Source of the DNA: Chelydra serpentina
Taxonomy: Eukaryota > Chordata > Testudines > Chelydridae
Direction: 5' to 3'
Assembly: GCA_037349315.1 (NCBI GenBank)
Contig: JBAIAC010000260.1
Coordinates: 124,001-188,000 of the forward strand
DNA: 64,000 nt
Below, piece after piece: positions 10,190 through 21,559 of this stretch (position 1 is the stretch's first letter; each line of letters begins with the position of its first letter). A program made the position numbers and the translations under genes. The notes under the pieces were generated by a model. The model ran no database searches. It had not been told where the DNA came from and saw nothing but the letters and a program-made list of their open reading frames with translations.

Positions 10190-11022
10190 TTGTGTATTTG
10201 GTTGTTGTGGTAATAGCACCTTGTTGTTACTATGGCAACTGAGGTAGATTATTCGGGGATAGCCCAGCCAGTTTTGGTGGTTTGGTTAGTTCAGTGTGTG
10301 AAAATAAATGGCTTCTTCCATGGCTCTCAGCTCTCTGTGTCTCAAATGATTTCTTCCTAAACCTGCTGCCCAAGGATACAACGAAGTGGCGACGAGGACG
10401 GGATCCCTGTGCTGCCCCAGCAACAGAGGGAAGTAGAAGTCAAGGTAAAAAGAAAGAAAAAACCCCTATCAAAATCTTCTAGCTGTTGGAAGGGGGTGAG
10501 AACTGGCTTGTTCGACACTGACTGTGAAACCTGAAACTAAACCCAGGGCTACACTTACAGGGCCACTGGAACCCTTTGAGGAGAACATAGTGCAATGGCA
10601 CGTATGTACTGAGCATTTGGAGCTTTTTGTGATTGCCAATGACATTACAGAAGAGAAGAAGGTGCCAATATTCTTAAGTGTTGTGGGGGCTAAAACCTAC
10701 TCCCTGCGACGCAGCTCACTACACCCTGTTAAGCCTGAGACCAAATCTTACAGTGACATTGTGGGAATCCTGGGGTCCCATTTTCCCCCCAAACCACTGG
10801 TAACTGCTGAAAGATATAGTGGGTTCCACAAAAGAGACCAACAAGAAGATGAACCAGTTGTACAATTTGTAGCAACTTTAAAAAGGCTTGCGGAACACTG
10901 TGAATGTAAGGAGATGTTAAATGACGCCCTGTGTGACAGGTTCGTGTGTGGCCTGCACAGTGACGCTATACGGAAGCGCCTATTGACAGAGGCTCAGCTT
11001 AAAGAGCAAGAGAAGGAAGAAA
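10190..11022 (+). mobile_element. 5' part of a Mag-like Ty3/gypsy retrotransposon (LTR end, PBS, gag)
   Basis: A short AT-rich LTR-like tract ends near 10380 (ATACA). It is followed at 10387-10402 by TGGCGACGAGGACGGG, which complements the 3' end of vertebrate tRNA-Ser(GCT) plus CCA with one mismatch, so it is a likely primer-binding site. The gag region follows. The element stops abruptly near 11022, where duplicated tRNA-Phe block sequence begins. The LTR left boundary is not resolved. Confidence 0.7.
10524..11022 (+). pseudogene. Truncated gypsy gag (Mag-like), no downstream pol
   Basis: The open frame gives about 166 residues of a retrotransposon gag. They include KPETKSYSDIVGILGSHFPP, the motif FHKRDQQEDE and VATLKRLAEHCEC, a pattern typical of gag proteins of Mag-lineage gypsy elements. 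In that family the protein assembles the virus-like particle. The zinc knuckle, protease and pol that should follow are absent because the frame runs into duplicated tRNA-Phe flank DNA near 11022. The frame is undamaged over the preserved part, so truncation came from rearrangement, not point decay. It is not a host gene. Confidence 0.75.
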
Positions 11023-11486
11023 GCTCACATGGGCCCACTGGGCACACAAGCCCACGCTGCTTTTCCCTGCCGGGGAGCGTGAAATAAGGGACTCGTGGCA
11101 GGTAAAGCCACTGCTGCGCTTCCAGAAAACAGCCCAGCCCTGACCCCAAAGAGCAGGCTAAAACCTGGGGGTGAACTAAGGATCTCTAGATCTTCAGTCT
11201 AACGCTCTCCTGACTGAGCTACTTCAGCACCTACAAGGGACCTGCTTTAGGCTGCTGCTTCTCTGTCTGGGATGTTTTTGTCAGTCCTGGCACACAAGAA
11301 GGACGTCATTGCGAGAGGCCCAGGAGGGCCAGATGAATTCTTGCCGGCCTTGCTCAGCCCTGTGAAGTATTACCCTGGACTCAGCTCTCCATTGGTCTGT
11401 CTGCTTTGGGGCAGGGACCATAACACGTCCTGCTGCATTCGTTATTTCAAAGGGTGGTTTAGGATTTTCAGTCTCAGACTGAAGTA
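11023..11486 (+). repeat. Direct segmental duplicate of 241-702
   Basis: It matches 241-702 along its length, including the tRNA-Phe-like gene. Its left edge is fused to the truncated gypsy gag. Confidence 0.85.
11156..11228 (-). pseudogene. tRNA-Phe(GAA)-like, second copy
   Basis: The anticodon arm with GAA and the acceptor (GCTGAAG with TTTTAGC) are preserved. The T stem CTTAG/CCAGG has one true mismatch, so it is better preserved than the copy at 377. The discriminator is C instead of A. Function is doubtful. Confidence 0.7.
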
Positions 11487-11551
11487 GATGACCCGACAAA
11501 CACAGTGTCCGTCTTGTCTAAAGAAGTGGCTTGGAGACACTTTCCCCATGT

Positions 11552-11624
11552 GACCGTGTGGCCTAATGGATCAGGTGTCTGACTTCGGATCAGAAGATTG
11601 AGGGTTCGAGTCCCTTCGCGGTTG
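11552..11624 (+). tRNA. tRNA-Arg(TCG)
   Basis: A 73-nt gene very close to vertebrate Arg(TCG). The acceptor GACCGTG pairs with CGCGGTT, the anticodon stem TCTGA/TCAGA surrounds CTTCGGA, and the T loop is TTCGAGT. A T4 Pol III terminator lies at 11636-11639. It is probably functional. Confidence 0.95.
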
Positions 11625-11903
11625 TGCTTGTGCAGTTTTCTCTTTGTGCTGAAAGTCCTGCTCCCTTCAGGGCTGGAGCCTCTTCTTGGTGGCTCAGGCC
11701 AATCCTCTGGCTTCAGCTAGAGCCCTGGGAAGGAGGTTGTCAGGGTTCGCTCTGAACTCTACTGTAGAGATGTGGGGACCTGCATGAAACACCCCCTAAG
11801 CTTATTTTTACCAGTTTAGGATAAAAACGTCCCCCAGGCACGTTTTTGTCCTTGAACGGTATGCTGCCACCACCAAGTGATTTAAACAAACATTCAGGGT
11901 GGG

Positions 11904-12569
11904 TGTAACAAAGTGGGACTGTTCCTAATGTTTCCTATGAATACTGAGTGTGTGCCTCAGTTTCCCCTTTATCTTTCTTAAGTCTCTAGGTGGTGGGATA
12001 AGGGTGTGATTGTTGCAAAGCCCTAGAGGGCCAGTGTGATGACACAGAATGGCCGACACCCTGTCTCCTGGCAACTGCTGGCCTGGGCCCCTCCCCTGCA
12101 AAGGTATCGGCTGAAGGGGTTGGAAACAAAGGGATCAGGTGATCTCCTGGCCCAGGAAGGAGACAAAGGCACAGGTGTGGCTGGAGAGTTTGGAGCTGGC
12201 TGGGCAGATGGAGGGAGATCCAGATGGGCTCTGGCCTCCCCACCCCACAAGATGGACCTGACTGAGGGGTCCTGTTCTCTGTACCTACAAGCTCTGGTTT
12301 AGACCCTGTTCCAGTCATCTAATAAACCTGTTTTACTGGCTGGCTGAGAGTCACGTCTGACGGTGGAGTTGGGGGGTGCCCTGTCTTCCCCACGAGCCTC
12401 ACCCGGGTGAAGAAGGGGATGCTGAACGCTCCAGGGTCAGCCCCAGGAAGGTGGAAGCTGGGGAAGCTTCTTGCCCTGGAGACAGTCGGCTCAGCGAGGA
12501 GGCTCCTCCGGAGTCCTGACTGGCTTCGTAGGGAGCAGTTCCAGAGCATCGCCCGGGGACTCTGTGACA
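11904..12569 (+). mobile_element. Diverged LTR related to family A (about 666 bp)
   Basis: It begins TGTAACAAAGTGGGACTG and ends ACTCTGTGACA. The middle shares the family A core ('ctaggtggtgggataag', 'acaaagggatcaggtgatct', 'ctgactgaggggtcctg'). The 3' third differs from family A. No clear target duplication was found. The 46-bp minisatellite starts about 35 bases after its end. Confidence 0.7.
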
Positions 12570-12602
12570 GGGGCATCGGCAGAGCAGTGACTGGGGAGCC
12601 CA

Positions 12603-14140
12603 GCCCCTCACAGCCCCTCCCCCTCACACTGACACCCCCATGGACCCTCCCCCTCACAGCCCCTCCCCCTCACACTGACACCTCCGTGGACCCTCCCCCT
12701 CACAGACCCTCCCCCTCACACCGACACCCCCATGGACCCTCCCCCTCACAGCCCCTCCCCCTCACACTGACACCCCCATGAACCCTCCCCCTCACAGACC
12801 CTACCCTCACACTGACACCCCCATGGACCCTCCCCCTCACAGCCTCTCCCCCTCACAGAGACACTCCATAGCCCTCCCCATCACAGCCCCTCCCCATCAC
12901 AGAGAGACCCCCATGGACCCTCCCCTCACAGCCCCTCCCCCTCACACTGACACCCCATGGACCCTCCCCCTCACAGACCCTCCCCCTCACACAGACACGC
13001 CCATGGACCCTCCCACTCACAGCCCCTCCCCCTCACACTGACACCTCCATGGACCCTCCCCCTCACAGCACCTCCCTCTCACACTGACACCCCCATGGAC
13101 CCTCCCCTTACAGCCCCTCCCCCTCACACTGACACCGCCATGGACCATCCCCCTCACAGGCCCTCCCCCTCACAGAGACACCCCCATGAACCCTCCCCTT
13201 CACAGACCCTCCCTCTCACACTGACACCCCCGTGGACCCTCCCCCTCACAGCCCCTCCCCCTCACACTGACACCGCCGTGGACCCTCCCCCTCACAGCCC
13301 CTCCCCCTCACACTGACACCGCCATGGACCCTCCCTCTTACAGCCCCTCCCCCTCACAGACACTCCATAGCCCTCCCCATCACAGCCCCTCCCTTCACAC
13401 TGACTCCCCCATGGACCCTCCCCCTCACAGCCCCTCCCCTCACAGAGACACCCCCATGGACCCTCCCCCTCACAGCCCCTCCCCCTCACACTGACAACCC
13501 CATGGACCCTCCCCCTCACAGCCCCTCCCCTCACACTGACACCCCCATGGACCCTCCCCCTCACAGCCCCTCCCCCTCACACTGACACCTCCATGGACCC
13601 TCCCCCTCACACTGACACCCCCATGGACCCTCCCCTCACAGCCCCTCCGCCTCACACTGACACCGCCATGGACCCTCCCCCTCACAGCCCCTCCCCCTCA
13701 CAGAGACACCCCCATGAACCCTCCCCTTCACAGCCCCTCCCTCTCACACTGACACCCCCGTGGACCCTCCCCCTCACAGCCCCTCCCCCTCACACTGACA
13801 CCGCCGTGGAGCCTCCCCCTCACACTGACACTGCCATGGACCCTCCCCCTTACAGCCCCTCCCCCTCACAGAGACACTCCATAGCCCTCCGCATCACAGC
13901 CCCTCCCTTCACACTGACTCCCCCATGGACCCTCCCCCTCACAGCCCCTCCCCTCACAGAGACACCCCCATGGACCCTCCCCCTCACAGCCCCTCCCCCT
14001 CACACTGACAACCCCATGGACCCTCCCCCTCACAGCCCCTCCCCTCACACTGACACCCCCATGGACCCTCCCCCTCACAGCCCCTCCCCTTCACACTGAC
14101 ACCCCCATGGACCCTCCCCCTCACAGCCCCTCCCTTCACA
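12603..14140 (+). repeat. 46-bp minisatellite, about 33 units, with a roughly 500-bp higher-order period
   Basis: The unit is built from 'ccctccccctcacag' and 'ccctccccctcacactgaca' followed by 'cccccatgga'. A variant carrying 'cactccatagccctcc' recurs near 12862, 13361 and 13875, about 500-514 bases apart, which shows block amplification. Long open frames on both strands are a by-product of stop-free composition and are not genes. Confidence 0.95.
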
Positions 14141-14399
14141 CACGCAGGGACTTGTTCGCTGGGGTCTGACATTACAAACCCAGGGGGGAGGTTTCTGAGG
14201 ATTTACTCCCTGAGCCCCTCCCCCTCTCACCGCTCCCCTGAGTGCAGAGGGGCTGGGCTCAGGCAGCCAGTTTCACCCAGGGATTTCCCAGCCCAGGCCC
14301 CTGAGTCTCCTCTGCCCGGATCTACCAGTGACACTGCGCGTGGGCGGCGGCTACAAGGGGCTCGGGGAGGCTGAGCCTCCCCAAACGGGGCAAGAAATG

Positions 14400-14830
14400 C
14401 TGGTGGGACGCACCCCCCTTGGAGGGGGGCTGGGCCGCTGCCTTGGGACAGACCCTCCCGAGGAGTGGGGGAGCCACCGGCACTCAGACCTCACGCACAG
14501 GCCTGGCTCTCGCCTTCAGCCCAGGCAGCCAGAGGGGCCGGGGAGCTCCCTGGCAGTCCGACCCCTCAGCCACCTCCTGCCTCATGGCCTCGGCTCCTGG
14601 CGCTCTGCTGGTCGCCCCCTCGCTTGCAGGCCCAGAGCAAAAAGAAACAAGCACCTGCCTAGCAGAGGATGGTTTCGATCCATCGACCTCTGGGTTATGG
14701 GCCCAGCACGCTGCCGCTGCGCCACTCTGTTGGGTCTCTGCCTCCAGCATCCAGCCCCCAGCACCCAGCATCCACACTAGCGCCTTGCGAGCGCTGGCGC
14801 TGGCCAGCAGAGATCTCAGCCACAATGCCC
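14400..14830 (+). repeat. iMet duplication module, copy 2
   Basis: It matches 6570-6880 around the initiator Met gene, including 'cgctctgctggtcgccccct'. The Asn gene is not present at the expected place. Confidence 0.85.
14660..14731 (-). tRNA. Initiator tRNA-Met(CAT), acceptor mismatch
   Basis: Identical to the gene at 6739 over nearly the full length, with CAT anticodon and the initiator T arm GATCGAAAC. The 5' end reads AACAGAG, so base 2 (A) faces C71. A T5 terminator follows on the transcribed strand. It may be transcribed, but the acceptor is weakened. Confidence 0.85.
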
Positions 14831-14966
14831 CAGATGGGCAAACGCTGTGGGCTCCTGAAGCCTCTGCCCCCCTATGGATCTGGGCTTTTGTTCTTCCCTT
14901 GCTCTTTCTCAGCGAGGGGAAGGAAAGAAGCTCTCCTGCAAGCTGGAGTCACAAGGGCGAGGTAAG

Positions 14967-15024
14967 GATGACTTTACCTAAGACACAAAAGGCCCCTGGT
15001 TCGACACCAGGCCGAAACATGATG
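14967..15024 (+). pseudogene. tRNA-Val 3' half relic
   Basis: 'cctaagacac' followed by 'ggcccctggttcgacaccag' corresponds to the anticodon-to-T-arm part of the Val gene at 7836. The 5' half is gone and the anticodon is altered. It lies in the duplicate of the Val block. Confidence 0.6.
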
Positions 15025-15234
15025 GCTTCCTTTTCCCTAGCTGTCCAGCAAGGCACTTCTCAATCTGCCACTGGCCTGTCCCTGGGATAACCCCAACCCC
15101 TGCAGGACAGAGGGTGGGGAAATGAGCTGAGAAAGCACCTTAGCGTCAGCCGGGGAAAACTGCAGGATCTCGGCCAGTCACCTCTTGGAGCCTTGTGGCT
15201 TGGCCTCCTCTGCCCTTAGAGGTTGGCCCACAGA

Positions 15235-15790
15235 GCCCAGCTCTTCCCACTTGCCAAAGGAGGAAGTGAGGCGGGAATGGGGCAAAAGAGGAAGGTCGTG
15301 CTGAGGAAGGCAGGGCAGAAGCTAAGCGGCTCAGTGGGGTTAGTAAAGCGCCACCGTTCGTTCTGCCAAAGCCTGGGGAGGTGCTGTTGGCTGCTGGGAG
15401 GTAGAATCCTGTGCCTGCCCCTCGGCTTCCCAGGGGTGGCTACTTGCAGCCCAGGAGAAGCAGCGGGGTTCTGGGTGGGAGGAAAAGTAGCAATGGGGAG
15501 TCCCAGTGGGCTCCTTCCTGGCAAGATGTTTTTCTGTGTCAGGCTTGGGAGTTGCCTGCGAGCCGGGGGTGGACTTGTTCCAGTGGGAACCGCTGCTCCT
15601 GTCTCCCCGACCTGGGGGCGCCAGTGACAGCTTGGGAGGGGGCAGGTGCTGGCTTGAGTGACTAGGATCCAGGAAGCCCCAGCCTGCTCCTCCGGGGCCA
15701 AGGCCACTGCTAGTCTCCTGCCTTGTGACATCAGGATTTCAATCTCCCCAGCATGAGCTGTGGCACGTGTATTAACCCTTCTTGGGGGGC
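15235..15790. other. Unassigned spacer
   Basis: Open frames exist in this 555-base stretch, but none resembles a known protein. No tRNA or repeat end was recognised. Confidence 0.4.
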
Positions 15791-15799
15791 CTGGTCGCT

Positions 15800-15871
15800 G
15801 CCCAAGTAGCTCAGTGGGGAGTGGATGAGATTGAAGATCTGAAGGTTTCTGGCTGGATGCCAGGCTCTAGC
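15800..15871 (+). pseudogene. tRNA-Phe-like relic
   Basis: GCCCAAGTAGCTCAG and GATTGAAGATCTGAAGG align with the D arm and the GAA anticodon arm of tRNA-Phe. The T arm (TGGCTGGATGCCAGG) and the acceptor are altered. Confidence 0.6.
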
Positions 15872-17810
15872 TCACCCCTTCCCCCTGGGCCTGTCGTGCT
15901 GGGCTTTCTCCTGGGTGTGCAGCTGGGCCCTGAACTCACGAGTTTCCCTCGTTTCAGAGGCAACACGTGCAGAGGGCGGGATGTGGGGCCATGTGCCCCA
16001 CCTGGGTTAGCATCCCTGCTACAGCATGGGGTGCTGCCAGGCTCCCTCCCTGCACAGCAGCGGCTGGAGGGGGGAGTGGAGCGGGGCTGCCTTTGCTGCT
16101 TCCTCTCCCGGCATTGTTCACTCCTGGGAGGGGTGTTGATGGTAAGGGGGTGGGGCTGAACCTTGAAATTGTGCCCCCCACCCCCGACTCTTTCAGCAGA
16201 GACCAGTCGTCTGTGCCTGGTTTCCAGCTCTTCAGCCAGTGGATAATGTGCTATTCTGTCCCGGAGTGGCCGGCCCTGACTTTCTGTCTCAGGAAGGGGA
16301 GGGAAAAGGAATCTCTTTTCAAACCCCCAGTCCCACCGCTGACCGAGGGGTGACTTTCTAAGCTCCCGCTACAGTGGAGGATGTAGAGTTAGTGGAGCTC
16401 TGTGCGCATAAAGTCCATACAACATTCCCCATTCATCCCAGCCCTGGTATGTCTCCAGTCGCCGCTGTCCCCTGGCAGCAGCAAAGGAAGTTTCCCACCA
16501 TCCAGGAGACGCCAGCCTGGGAGTAAAGTCAGCTTCAGGCTTCTCCCCTCTCCCTTCTTGGAATCAAGTACATGTTTCTACCATGAGTTACAGCAGCCGA
16601 ACCCCCCGAGTCTGGATCAATGTCACAAGGTCCCAGTGTCTCCATGGAAAACAATTAGTTATGAGTGGAGTTAAATCGGTTCTCAGCCTGAGTCCTTTGC
16701 TCTTAATCCTGAGGATATTGTCCCACCATGGGGCCATTTCCCGCCTCTCTTTCAGACAGAAGCACAATTTTCTTTGCACACACACAGGAACAGCGAGATC
16801 TGTCTCTGTCCCTTGTGCAAAGCAGGGGGGCAAATTCCCTGGACCCGTCCTCTTCTGCAATGGAACCAATGGACGAGCAGGGGGCCCTGGGCCCATCCAG
16901 CCCTGCCAGTGAGATGTTCCCTCCCCTTCTCCTTAGTGCTGCTGCTGTTATTTCATGGAGTGTCTGGGACGGGGGGAAAGCTGAGTTCACTCCAGGTGGA
17001 GGGAAAAAAGGACCCTGAAAATCTCAGGGCCTCAGGGAAAACCCAACTGCTGCTACCAGGAAAACTGCGGTGCTGGAGATCTGCACGGGACAGGGACTGT
17101 GTGAACTGTCAAGGTGGGGAATGAATAACAATCTGCAGCTAGATCCACCTCATTAACCACCGACACAGGCTAATCACGCTGCAGAGAGACGGGAAACCGG
17201 GAGCGATTCTTTGCTGTCAGCCATAGACACAGCGACCCAATTGCACCGCAGTGAATGTGCCGGGGAAAGCCGGACTTTACAGGCAGGTGGAAATAGCAGA
17301 TCCTAGAAACACCTGGAGCTCCCCACCCCACTTCTGCCACCAGGGTCAGGAGTTGAGCTGCTCACAGCGCCCCCCCCCACCACAATGACCTCCCAGCAGG
17401 GGGTGGCAGCACCACCCACCTAATACAGGGGAGAGGGGTGAGTGTATCTCTGCACCTGAGTCCAGGGCACGACTCTCTCTCCCCACACATAGAATCTGGA
17501 TCTGCCGGAAAGTGACCCCAAAGAACCAGCAACCTCCAGGACAGTAGGATTGGCCTCAGAGCAGGGTCTGTGTCCCTGGAGTTGCTTTTAGGCCACTACA
17601 GTGATCCCATGGACAAGAATCTGGCTGGGAGTGGGGTGAAGGTTCCCTCTGGACAAAGGGAGCTGAAATCCCTCAGCGTCCTGGCATTTAAGTGATGCAT
17701 CAAACCCTGCACGGGTGGGGGCTGAGGTTCCTCAGCAGAAGTTTGGGCAGTAGCTCAACCCATCCGGCTGCCTCCTAGGCCAGGCTGCAGCCCAGCTTCA
17801 GGACTCAGAG
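15872..17810. other. Unassigned 1.9-kb region, possible eroded gene
   Basis: No repeat end, tRNA or domain could be assigned. In one plus frame, 16909-16968 encodes VRCSLPFSLVLLLLFHGVSG, a hydrophobic run ending in small residues like a signal peptide. It is preceded by GTG where ATG would be expected. This is too little to call a gene. Confidence 0.25.
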
Positions 17811-18109
17811 GAAATGGAGCTCGCACCCCTACCTACAGGACTCCAGGCACGACCAGCCTTCTGGATCAAACGTCCCCCCTGGCGCTCAAGTCACAACAGC
17901 GAGCGGGTAAAAGACAGGCTCCCACGTCACTGGAGAGAGCAAGATGAAGCCTTGGAACAGATTCAGAGCCCTGAGTGCTGCCCTTACACCGTGGGACCAG
18001 TGGAAAGCAGGCTGTGTCCTTTTGACTTCCACTGTAGAAGCGCCTGGGTGGAGTCTAATTTGCCTTCCTTGCTCAAGCCCTCTCTGGCCAGCCCTGCATT
18101 TGCTCAACA

Positions 18110-18450
18110 AGTCGGCAGGCAGCGGTTTGCTGTAGACCCGGAAGCCTTTCTTCCTCCAGACTGTGAGGTCAGTGGGCGTGTGAGGACGTCCCAGGCAGTA
18201 AATGGCCCTTCCTAGGAAAGCCCAAGTCCTGAAAAGAAAAGAGTAACATCAAGGAGGGGACTGAAGAGCTGAATCCTGACGCTCTCAGGGGACACCGCAG
18301 GGGGAAATGATCTTCCCTACACTTGACCAGGGACTTGAACCCTGGACCCTCAGATTAAAATTCTGATGCTCGACCAACTGAGCTAGCCAGGAAAGAGCAA
18401 GATTGTTGGGGACTAGAAACTAGCAAAAAAAAAGAGGGCAGGAAACAACA
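18110..18450 (-). repeat. Inverted duplicate of 9405-9745
   Basis: The reverse complement matches 9405-9745 around the tRNA-Lys gene and its 3' flank. It gives the more complete version of the tRNA. Confidence 0.8.
18320..18392 (-). pseudogene. tRNA-Lys(TTT)-like
   Basis: The anticodon stem TCAGA/TCTGA and T stem CAGGG/CCCTG are perfect and the anticodon is TTT. Base 32 is A instead of C, and the acceptor has two mismatches (TCCTGGC with GTCAAGT). Probably inactive or weak. Confidence 0.75.
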
Positions 18451-18539
18451 GCTTTCTCCAGCACGCTTTCTCAGCTCATTTCCCCACCTTCTGTCCTGCA
18501 AGGGTTGGGGTTATCCCAGTGGGAAAAAGGGGAGCACCA

Positions 18540-18862
18540 CGCTGGACAGCCCCCACTCCCCTCCCAGAGCCGGGAAGAAACCCCAGGAGTTCTGGCTCCA
18601 GCCCCATCTTCTCTAACCCCCACTCTCCTCCCAGAGCCAGGAGAGAACCCAGGAGTCCTGACTCCCAGCTCCCCCCTCCTCTAACCCCCCAGCCCCCACT
18701 CCCCTCCCAGAGCTATGGAGAGAACCCAGGAGTCCTGCCTCCCTGCTCTAACCCACCAGCCCCCACTCCCCTCCCAGAGCCAGGAGAGAACTGAGGAGTC
18801 CTGGCTCCCAGAACCCCTGCTCTAACCCACCAGCCCCCACTCCCCTCCCAGAGCTGTCTGGC
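18540..18862 (+). repeat. Tandem repeat, about 5 units of 65-75 bp
   Basis: The unit contains 'cccccactcccctcccagag' and 'gagaacccaggagtcctg'. Units vary in length through the C-rich spacer. Confidence 0.85.
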
Positions 18863-19680
18863 GCTGCCCGACTCCCCTCCACTCTCATGCTTCAGGGCCA
18901 CCTGCCGTGGGGGTGAGTAAGGGTTCGTTTCCTTCCCATGTGCACCCCACATGGGCTAACGATCTCCCCTTCCACTCCTTTGCCCACCAGCCGGAGGCAT
19001 GTCCCCCGAACCTCCCTATCTGAGAGGGGAAGGGTCGGGCACAGCACCCGGGGGAGGGGGGCTCCATTCCAGGGACGAGTGAGCTGCATCGCAGAGCCCA
19101 CGACTACGCCCCAGGGGCAGAAGGGAGCCTGGCTCCTCCCACAGGGCTCAGGGGGCGGAGCCAGCCCCGAGGGCAGGCCCACCGTGCCGCCCGCAGGAGG
19201 GACACTCAGGGAAGCCTCACACGCCCCCCCCGCAAGGGCCCTGCAGCCTGACTCCGCCATCACCAGCTACTCTCGGCCAGCGGGGCTGCATCCTGAGTCA
19301 GCGGCAACATGGCGTAGACCAGAGCCCGGGTGCCCAGACGGGTCAGAAACCCTTTGCTCCCCTCCCGCATGGCGCTTGAGTAACACAGAGGGGAAACTGA
19401 GGCACGTGGCCAGGTCTGTCGCACAGCGCCAGGTCCATTGCTTCCTCGGACCGGCCACCCCGAGGGCATCGTGCGTATCTGCAAGGGGCTGGGGCTGGGG
19501 GTCTCTCATCCAGGGCGGGGCAGGCCCAAGGGAGCAATGGGTTGAGGCTCTCTGCACACTCAGGCAGCCAATTCCATGTGTGCCCCATTTCCTTGCTGTT
19601 TCACCTGACACCACAGGCCAGCTGACCCCGCCCCTTTCTCAGCTCCTCCCCACAGCCTGTCCTATCGCTACCACGCTCTC
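18863..19680. other. Unassigned GC-rich spacer
   Basis: The 257-residue plus-strand frame here has no recognisable domain and low-complexity composition. No repeat ends or RNA genes were seen. Confidence 0.35.
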
Positions 19681-19684
19681 CATG

Positions 19685-21359
19685 GGGGTAACGCACACAG
19701 CGTCTCTCTGAGAGAGCAACAGTGACACCGGGTGGCCACGTGGGATAATGCACACAGCATCTCTCTCAGAGAGCAACAGTGACACTGGGTGGCCACGTGG
19801 GATAATGCACACAGCGTCTCTCTGAGAGAGCAACAGTGACACTGGGTGGTCACGTGGGGTAATGCACACAGCATCTCTCTGAGAGAGCAACAGTGACACT
19901 GGGTGGCCACGTGGGGTAATGCACACAGCGTCTCTCTCAGAGAGCAACAGTGACACTGGGTGGCCATGTGGGGTAACGCACACAGCGTCTCTCTCAGAGA
20001 GCAACAGTGACACTGGGTGGCCACGTGCGGTAATGCACACAGCGTCTCTCTCAGAGAGCAACAGTGACACCGGGTGGCCACGTGGGGTAATGCACACAGC
20101 GTCTCTCTCAGAGAGCAACAGTGAAACCGGGTGGCCACGTGGGGTAATGCACACAGCATCTCTCTCAGAGAGCAACAGTGACACCGGGTGGCCACGTGGG
20201 GTAATGCACACAGCGTCTCTCTCAGAGAGCAACAGTGACACCGGGTGGCCACGTGGGGTAATGCACACAGCGTCTCTCTCAGAGAGCAACAGTGACACCG
20301 GGTGGCCACGTGCGGTAATGCACACAGCGTCTCCCTCAGAGAGCAACAGTGACACCGGGTGGCCACGTGGGGTAATGCACACAGCGTCTCCCTCAGAGAG
20401 CAACAGTGACACCGGGTGGCCACGTGGGGTAATGCACACAGCATCTCTCTCAGAGAGCAACAGTGACACCGGGTGGCCACGTGGGGTAACGCACACAGCG
20501 TCTCTCTCAGAGAGCAACAGTGACACTGGGTGGCCACGTGGGGTAATGCACACAGCGTCTCTCTCAGAGAGCAACAGTGACACCGGGTGGCCACGTGGGG
20601 TAATGCACACAGCGTCTCTCTCAGAGCAACAGTGACACTGGGTGGCCATGTGGGGTAATGCACACAGCATCTCTATCAGACAGCAACAGTGACACCGGGT
20701 GGCCACGTGGGGTAACGCACACAGCATCTCTCTCAGAGAGCAACAGTGACACTGGGTGGCCACATGGGGTAATGCACACAGCATCTCTCTCAGAGAGCAA
20801 CAATGACACCGGGTGGCCACGTGGGGTAATGCACACAGCGTCTCTCTCAGAGAGCAACAATGATACCGGGTGGCCACATGGGGTAATGCACACAGCATCT
20901 CTCTCAGAGAGCAACAGTGACACCGGGTGGCCACGTGGGGTAATGCACACAGCGTCTCTCTCAGAGAGCAACAGTGACACCGGGTGGCCACGTGGGGTAA
21001 TGCACACAGCGTCTCTCTCAGACAGCAACAGTGACAGCGGGTGGCCACGTGGGGTAATGCACACAGCGTCTCTCTCAGACAGCAACAGTGACAGCGGGTG
21101 GCCACGTGGGGTAATGCACACAGCGTCTCTCTCAGAGAGCAACAGTGACACCGGGTGGCCACGTGGGGTAATGCACACAGCGTCTCTCTCAGCAACAGTG
21201 ACAGCGGGTGGCCACGTGGGGTAATGCACACAGCGTCTCTCTCAGACAGCAACAGTGACACCGGGTGGCCACGTGGGGTAATGCACACAGCGTCTCTCTC
21301 AGAGAGCAACAGTGACACCGGGTGGCCACGTGGGGTAATGCACACAGCATCTCTCTCAG
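19685..21359 (+). repeat. 57-bp minisatellite, about 29 units, E-box (CACGTG) in most units
   Basis: The unit is 'gtaatgcacacagcgtctct' + 'ctcagagagcaacagtgaca' + 'ccgggtggccacgtggg'. It contains the palindromes CTCTCTCAGAGAG and CACGTG. Since 57 is 19 codons, repetitive frames stay open on both strands (up to 579 residues), but these are not genes. Two units carry short deletions (near 20625 and 21188). The core is shared with the 55-bp array at 46.7-47.9 kb. Confidence 0.95.
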
Positions 21360-21412
21360 TGCATTGCTCACCTCTCATTCCGGGTGGCGAAGCCGGAGAA
21401 AGTGGCCGCAGG

Positions 21413-21437
21413 CCTTTGATGGGTCAGCTGGTAGAGC
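21413..21437 (+). pseudogene. tRNA-Tyr 5' fragment
   Basis: CCTTTGATGGGTCAGCTGGT followed by AGAGC matches the 5' acceptor and D arm of tRNA-Tyr. It stops exactly where the 1.1-kb duplication begins, so the gene was probably cut by that rearrangement. Confidence 0.5.
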
Positions 21438-21523
21438 CGTCCTGTTCCCCCCTCCACTGTTCGTCCTTACCGCTGGTAACCCCCCTGTTCTGGCCCCTGA
21501 CACAGAGCCAGGCAGGCAGCAGC

Positions 21524-21559
<36 letters not shown>

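Noticed and set aside
12103..12657. Frames within the LTR and C-rich repeat boundary read as a gene
   Set aside because: They cross the LTR end and the minisatellite and have no domain.
19639..21378. Long repetitive frames (579 and 331 residues minus; 238 and 188 plus) suggesting repeat proteins
   Set aside because: The 57-bp period is a multiple of three and has no stops, so the frames are automatic. They appear in several frames on both strands.
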